DNA from: Planctomycetota bacterium
GTDB lineage: Bacteria > Planctomycetota > UBA1135 > UBA2386
Assembly (NCBI GenBank): GCA_020638655.1
Contig: JACKIC010000003.1
Location: 62,001-126,000, forward strand
DNA: 64,000 nt
Direction: 5' to 3'
In this document: in pieces, positions 60,086 through 64,000 of the stretch
Layout of the letters: every line of letters begins with the position of its first letter
Position numbering within the stretch: position 1 is the stretch's first letter
The notes under the pieces: model-generated
What the model was told of the DNA's origin: nothing
The model's input: the letters and a program-made list of their open reading frames with translations, nothing else
Databases searched by the model: none
Translations under genes and position numbers: made by a program

Positions 60086-60111
60086 ATCGGATTGCGTAGA
60101 ACGTCGCGCCC

Positions 60112-61089
60112 ATGGACTTCTCCCACCTGCTGAGCAATCTGCAAAACCCCCCGATCCTCTTCTTCGGCCTGGGCGTCCTCGCCGCCCTGGTCAGGTCCCC
60201 GCTCGAGATCCCCGCCCCGGTCTCCAAACTGCTCGCCCTCTACCTGCTCTGGGCGATCGGCTTCAAGGGCGGCGTGGAGCTCGCCCACGGCGGACTGGGC
60301 GGCACCGTGCTGCCGGCCCTCGGCGCGGCGGTCCTGCTCGCGGCGCTCGCGCCGCTGCCGGTCTTCGCCCTGGCTCGGCGGCGCCTGTCGGTGCACGACG
60401 CGACGGCGCTGGCTGCGGCCTACGGGTCGATCAGCGCGGTCACCTTCCTGACCGCCTGCGCGGGACTCGAACGTCAGGGCATCGGCTACGGCGGCCACAT
60501 GGTCGCGGCGATGGCCCTGATGGAGTCCCCGGCGATCGTGGTCGCGGTGCTGCTCAGGCAGCGGCTGCTGGCGCGCCAGGGGTCGGACGCCGCGCCGACC
60601 AGCACCAAGGCGCTGCTGCACGACGCCCTGCTCAACGGTCCCGTCGTGCTGCTGCTCGGCAGCCTGATCATCGGGGCCCTGTGCGGCGACAGCGGCTATC
60701 AGGCGATGAAGCCGCTCTGCAAGGACGCCTTCCCCGGGGTCTTGGTCTTCTTCCTGCTCGATCTGGGGGTGCTCGCCGGCGGCCGCATGCGGCAGCTCGC
60801 GGCGCACGCGCGCTTCCTGCTGCCGTTCGGCGTGATCGTGCCGCTGCTGCAGGTGACCGTGGCGCTGCCGCTGGCGGCGCTGATCGGCATGTCCGTCGGC
60901 GACGCGACCCTGCTCGCGGTGCTGGCTGCGAGCGCCAGCTACATCGCCGTGCCGGCGGCGATGCGCCTCGCGGTCCCCGAAGCCGAGGCTTCGGTCTACG
61001 TCGGGGCCGCACTCGGCATCACCTTCCCGTTCAACATCGTGATCGGCCTGCCCGTCTATCAGGCCGCCGCAACTTGGATCCTGACCTGA
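60112..61089 (+). CDS. sbtA: sodium-dependent bicarbonate transporter, SbtA type
   Basis: 325 residues, about ten membrane helices in two inverted halves. It shows the SbtA family pattern: NPPILFFGLGVLAALVRSPLEIPAPVSKLLALYLLWAIGFKGGVEL at the start, AAYGSISAVTFLTAC in the first half, MVAAMALMESPAIVVAVLL, then ASASYIAVPAAMRLAVPEAEASVYVGAALGITFPFNIVIGLPVY in the second. In cyanobacteria SbtA imports HCO3- with Na+ and is inhibited by SbtB. No SbtB-like PII gene follows here; a winged-helix gene is divergent instead. It probably supplies bicarbonate for carboxylation reactions. Confidence 0.88.
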   Translation: MDFSHLLSNLQNPPILFFGLGVLAALVRSPLEIPAPVSKLLALYLLWAIGFKGGVELAHGGLGGTVLPALGAAVLLAALAPLPVFALARRRLSVHDATALAAAYGSISAVTFLTACAGLERQGIGYGGHMVAAMALMESPAIVVAVLLRQRLLARQGSDAAPTSTKALLHDALLNGPVVLLLGSLIIGALCGDSGYQAMKPLCKDAFPGVLVFFLLDLGVLAGGRMRQLAAHARFLLPFGVIVPLLQVTVALPLAALIGMSVGDATLLAVLAASASYIAVPAAMRLAVPEAEASVYVGAALGITFPFNIVIGLPVYQAAATWILT

Positions 61090-61116
61090 ACGTCGCGGCC
61101 GCGCGGTCCTCGACCC

Positions 61117-62583
61117 TCAGTCCTGCCGTCGCGCCGCGGCGATGCGGATCCCCAGGGACTCCCGGTGCCAGGCGGTGTCGGTCGCGAACGTGAAGCGGAA
61201 CATCTCGATCCGGACCTGCCGCGGCGGCACGTCGCCGAACGGGGTCGCGGCGAACAGCCGCAGCACCGTCGGCTCGGCCTCGAGCAGCCGCCGCTGCAGC
61301 GCGCGCAGCCATTCGTCTTCGCTGGGCGGACAGAAGCCGGCGAACCACAGCTTGAAGCCCAGGTAGTCGTGATACGGCGCGAAGCTGCGCGGCACGCGGT
61401 CGACCCGGGCGGGCGCGCCGAGCGGTTCGTAGTCGCGCCAGTTCTCTCCGTCGTCGCTGCCCTGCACGACGAGGCCCAAGCGCTGGTCCGGCATCAGGCA
61501 GAACATCGTGTAGCACGACGCGATGCGCAGCGGCTGCAGGGCGCGTTCCGCGGGCGCCAGGAACGGCGCGAGACGCGCCACGGAGGTGGACAGCAGCGTC
61601 GCGGTCGGGCCGATGGTGGCGAACAGCACCAGCCCGGCGAAGCCCGCGGCGGCGACGCGGCGCGGCGCGCTCGCGACGGCTGGCCAGGGCGCCTCGAGCT
61701 GCGGGCGCCAGCGCGCCGGCAGCAGGCGCAGCAGCGCGGCGTCGTCCCAGAGCATCAGCAAGAGGCCGATGGTCAGCAGGTTGAAGCCGCGGATGTTGCA
61801 GACGATCTGGATGCCGACCATCAACGCGATGCACGCCGCCGCGGCGAAGCGGCGCGGCCGGCCCGGCAGCAGGAACAAGAACGGGCACAGCAGCTCGCAG
61901 ACGAGCGTGAACACACACATCGCCTGCAGGCACCACGTCGGCAGCGACGCGAACACGGCGGCGGCGGCGGTGGGGTGCGGCATCGTCAGCAGGAAGTCGC
62001 CGATCGCCGACAGGTCGCGCCACGGCTCGTGGAAGACGACCTTGGTCAGGCCGGGGCCGAGCAGCAGGCGAAGCAGCAGCCAGATCACGAGCCAGCGCTT
62101 CCAGGTGGCGAGCTCGCTGCGCGCGCGCCACAGCCACAGCGATCCGGGCGCGATCGCGATGCCCAGGAAGACCACCTCGCACTGCAGGTCGTCGTAGGGG
62201 TAGTTGAACCAGCGCACGGTGCCGCCTTCGAGCGCGCGGAACGACAGCCAGGCGACGTAGGCGACGACGCAGGCCGCGCGCGGCGCGAGGCCGATCGTCA
62301 GCGAGATCGCCGCGGCGAGGCCGAGCCCGGCGACGAAGGTGATGAACCAGTCCGCCTCACAGAGCCAGAACAGCGACGGCGCCGCGAGCGGCGCGCGGTC
62401 GCCGCAGTTGCGCCGCCATCCGTCGAGCACGTCGTGCAGCGGGGTGATACCGCGACTGCCGATCAGACCGGGCGCCTGGTGCACGAGGGCCAGGAAGCCC
62501 GCCGACAGGCAGATGCCGAGCAGCAGCAGGAAGGCGGCCCTGCCGATGCGGTAGGTTGAGGGGCTGTCGAGCGGGGCCGGCAT
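61117..62583 (-). CDS. lipase maturation factor (LMF1)-like membrane protein
   Basis: 488 residues with about eight membrane segments (about 14-34, 75-120, 135-150, 160-180, 215-290, 308-325) and a soluble C-terminal domain (about 365-488). Family-type segments are LQCEVVFLGIAIAP, LLLRLLLGPGLTKVVFHEPWRDLSAIGDFLLTMPHPT, CPFLFLLPGRPRRFAA, IQIVCNIRGFNLLTIGLLLMLWDD and, in the tail, VVQGSDDGENWRDYE and LWFAGFCP. In animals LMF1 helps lipase folding in the ER; the bacterial role is not known. The start is 57 bp downstream of the DUF418 gene on the same strand. Confidence 0.78.
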   Translation of the reverse strand: MPAPLDSPSTYRIGRAAFLLLLGICLSAGFLALVHQAPGLIGSRGITPLHDVLDGWRRNCGDRAPLAAPSLFWLCEADWFITFVAGLGLAAAISLTIGLAPRAACVVAYVAWLSFRALEGGTVRWFNYPYDDLQCEVVFLGIAIAPGSLWLWRARSELATWKRWLVIWLLLRLLLGPGLTKVVFHEPWRDLSAIGDFLLTMPHPTAAAAVFASLPTWCLQAMCVFTLVCELLCPFLFLLPGRPRRFAAAACIALMVGIQIVCNIRGFNLLTIGLLLMLWDDAALLRLLPARWRPQLEAPWPAVASAPRRVAAAGFAGLVLFATIGPTATLLSTSVARLAPFLAPAERALQPLRIASCYTMFCLMPDQRLGLVVQGSDDGENWRDYEPLGAPARVDRVPRSFAPYHDYLGFKLWFAGFCPPSEDEWLRALQRRLLEAEPTVLRLFAATPFGDVPPRQVRIEMFRFTFATDTAWHRESLGIRIAAARRQD

Positions 62584-62640
62584 CGCGAGCGTGGTCCACC
62601 TTGTAGCAGGTGCCGGCGCGTCGGGGGCGGTGCCCGGAGG

Positions 62641-63933
62641 TCATCCCACCAGCGGTTGCCGTCGCCAGTAAGTCAGCGAGCGCCAGCACCATTCGAGCGG
62701 ACCGCAACGGAAGCGGCGTTGCCACAGCACGCTGAAGGCCACCTGCACGAGCGACACCGCGAGCACGCACCACATCGTCTGGCTGCGCGACAGGGTGCCG
62801 TACCAGCCCAGGCCCCAGCCGAAGAACAGCGCCGTGCACAGCAGCGTCTGAAGCACGTAGTTGCTGAACGCCATGCGACCGACGGCAGCGAGCGCACCGG
62901 TGAGCCATCGCAGCGCCCCGGCGCGCACCATCAGGATCAGCGCGCTGGCCCAGCCCAGCCCGCCGAGCAGGCGGCAGAAGGCGTAGCTGGCGTCCTTGTA
63001 GAACAGCAGCTCGATGGCGCCGCGCGACCAGTCCGTGGCCGCCCAGGCGTTGGCCAGCAGGAACGAGACCGTGGTCGCGACCGCGCCGCCCGCGATCGCC
63101 GCGACGTGCACCCACGTCGGTGACGCGGCGGTGAAGTAGCCCAGGCGCGCGAGGCCCATGCCGAGCAGCAGCATGCCGATCACGTCCCAGAAGAAGTACT
63201 GGTAGACGTAGACCGACTGGAAGCTGTGGTTGTGGTCCCAGCGGAACCGGGCGACGTCGAGCCAGCTGCCGCGGATCGCGCCGAGCTCCTCGTCGTTGGC
63301 GTCGGCGGGCGCTGCCTTCAGCCTCCGTTCCCAGCGCGCGGCGCCGGCCTCGACCGCCGCCGGCAGGGGCTGCGCCTCGGCGCCCAGCGTCGCCGCGGTG
63401 GCGGCCTGCGCGCGCTGTTCGGCGGCCGCCGCGTACTTGCGGTACTCGATCGGCACGAACGCGGCCAGCGCCAGCAGCCCGGCGATCACGTGGGTGCGCG
63501 GCCGCAGGTCGCGCAGGCCGACGGCGAGCACGCCGAGCAGGCCGTAGATGTACAGGATGTCGCCGGTCCACTGCAGCACGAAGCGGTGCACGATGCCGAA
63601 CGGGATCAACCACAGGCAGCGCCGCAGCAGCAGGTCGGCGGCCAGCGCGCCGCGTCCCGTCGCCCGCAGGCGGTCGCTGAGCAGCACCATGCCCGCGCCG
63701 AACAGCAGCGAGAACAGCGCCCGCATGCGCCCGTCGAACAGCGCCTCCTGCACCAGCCAGGTCCACAGGTCGGCGCCGTCGTGGCCGCCCGCCGCGGTCG
63801 GGTTGCCGTAGGCGCGCATCGGCAGGCCGAACTCGACGATGTTCATCACCAGGATGCCGAGCACGGCCAGGCCGCGCACGGTGTCGATGGCGGCGATGCG
63901 TTCGGCGGGGGGGATCGGGGCGGCGTCGGTCAT
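62641..63933 (-). CDS. DUF418 (YeiB-like) membrane protein
   Basis: 430 residues with about ten membrane helices. The N terminus RIAAIDTVRGLAVLGILVMNIVEF and the DGRMRALFSLLFGAGMVLL segment are hallmarks of the acyltransferase-3-related YeiB/DUF418 group. A soluble loop (about 175-235) separates the halves, and the C-terminal DUF418 part shows AVGRMAFSNYVLQTLLCTALFFGWGLGWYGTLSRSQTMW and FRCGPLEWCWRSLTYWRRQPL. The group may move acyl groups across the membrane; no substrate is established. Confidence 0.88.
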   Translation of the reverse strand: MTDAAPIPPAERIAAIDTVRGLAVLGILVMNIVEFGLPMRAYGNPTAAGGHDGADLWTWLVQEALFDGRMRALFSLLFGAGMVLLSDRLRATGRGALAADLLLRRCLWLIPFGIVHRFVLQWTGDILYIYGLLGVLAVGLRDLRPRTHVIAGLLALAAFVPIEYRKYAAAAEQRAQAATAATLGAEAQPLPAAVEAGAARWERRLKAAPADANDEELGAIRGSWLDVARFRWDHNHSFQSVYVYQYFFWDVIGMLLLGMGLARLGYFTAASPTWVHVAAIAGGAVATTVSFLLANAWAATDWSRGAIELLFYKDASYAFCRLLGGLGWASALILMVRAGALRWLTGALAAVGRMAFSNYVLQTLLCTALFFGWGLGWYGTLSRSQTMWCVLAVSLVQVAFSVLWQRRFRCGPLEWCWRSLTYWRRQPLVG

Positions 63934-64000
63934 CGGCGACGTCTACGCGCCTGGGCGCTCCCCGGTAAGTCCTCGGCCCGGCATTCCCGGGGCGTGCGCC

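Noticed and set aside
1..64000. tRNA, rRNA, transposase or integrase genes
   Set aside because: None recognised; gaps between genes are short and no transposase-like protein or terminal inverted repeats were seen.

Overview
The window is high-GC DNA, densely packed with genes on both strands, and almost certainly comes from a planctomycete. The evidence is a DUF1080/ThuA/PVC-type dehydrogenase protein beside a CxxCH lipoprotein, several carboxypeptidase-regulatory-like proteins, sialate O-acetylesterase, a PEP-CTERM protein, and many secreted proteins sharing a C-terminal module (GxGC ... LPLDLGxxGMPGC ... TNA). The lineage is inferred from gene content; no rRNA or other phylogenetic marker is present. 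I saw no tRNA, rRNA, CRISPR array or complete transposon.

Layout. 1-3.9 kb: SGNH hydrolase, secreted beta-propeller-like protein, cytochrome b562-like protein, small RIO/LPS-type kinase. 4-10.2 kb: sugar epimerase facing a two-gene DUF1080-ThuA-PVC dehydrogenase / heme-c lipoprotein pair. 10.2-21.9 kb: secreted lectin-like and lineage-specific proteins, two tandem carboxypeptidase-regulatory-like proteins, a di-heme cytochrome c peroxidase and a 36-bp direct repeat flanking one gene. 22-28 kb: glycosyltransferase-like membrane protein, HutD, NYN-OST-HTH protein, dienelactone hydrolase, APC permease. 28-38.4 kb (minus strand): VWA protein, PAP2 lipoprotein, sialate esterase, a thioredoxin-like protein with an in-frame UGA, a carboxypeptidase-regulatory-like protein, a coiled-coil protein, a TonB-type protein and an outer-membrane barrel. 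38.4-46.3 kb: G3E GTPase, amidohydrolase, hybrid histidine kinase, Hsp20, DUF1579, another regulatory-like protein, a second UGA-containing thioredoxin-like lipoprotein, PilZ. 46.7-50.8 kb: a tightly coupled three-gene coiled-coil operon. 50.8-64 kb: more secreted proteins, a PEP-CTERM protein, phosphodiesterase, K+ channel, a winged-helix regulator divergent from an SbtA-type bicarbonate transporter, lipase maturation factor-like and DUF418 membrane proteins.

The most notable result is two probable selenoproteins that ordinary gene calling would split or truncate. In each, a TGA sits exactly where the first cysteine of a thioredoxin CxxC motif belongs (U-T-P-C at 32863-32865 minus; U-M-L-C at 45650-45652 plus). 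The frame stays open afterwards, and a stable hairpin with GGUC in its apical loop lies about 25 nt downstream, as in bacterial SECIS elements. Both are predicted to be exported thiol redox proteins, and both lie next to carboxypeptidase-regulatory-like genes. A second theme is the shared C-terminal module carried by secreted proteins with unrelated N-terminal parts.
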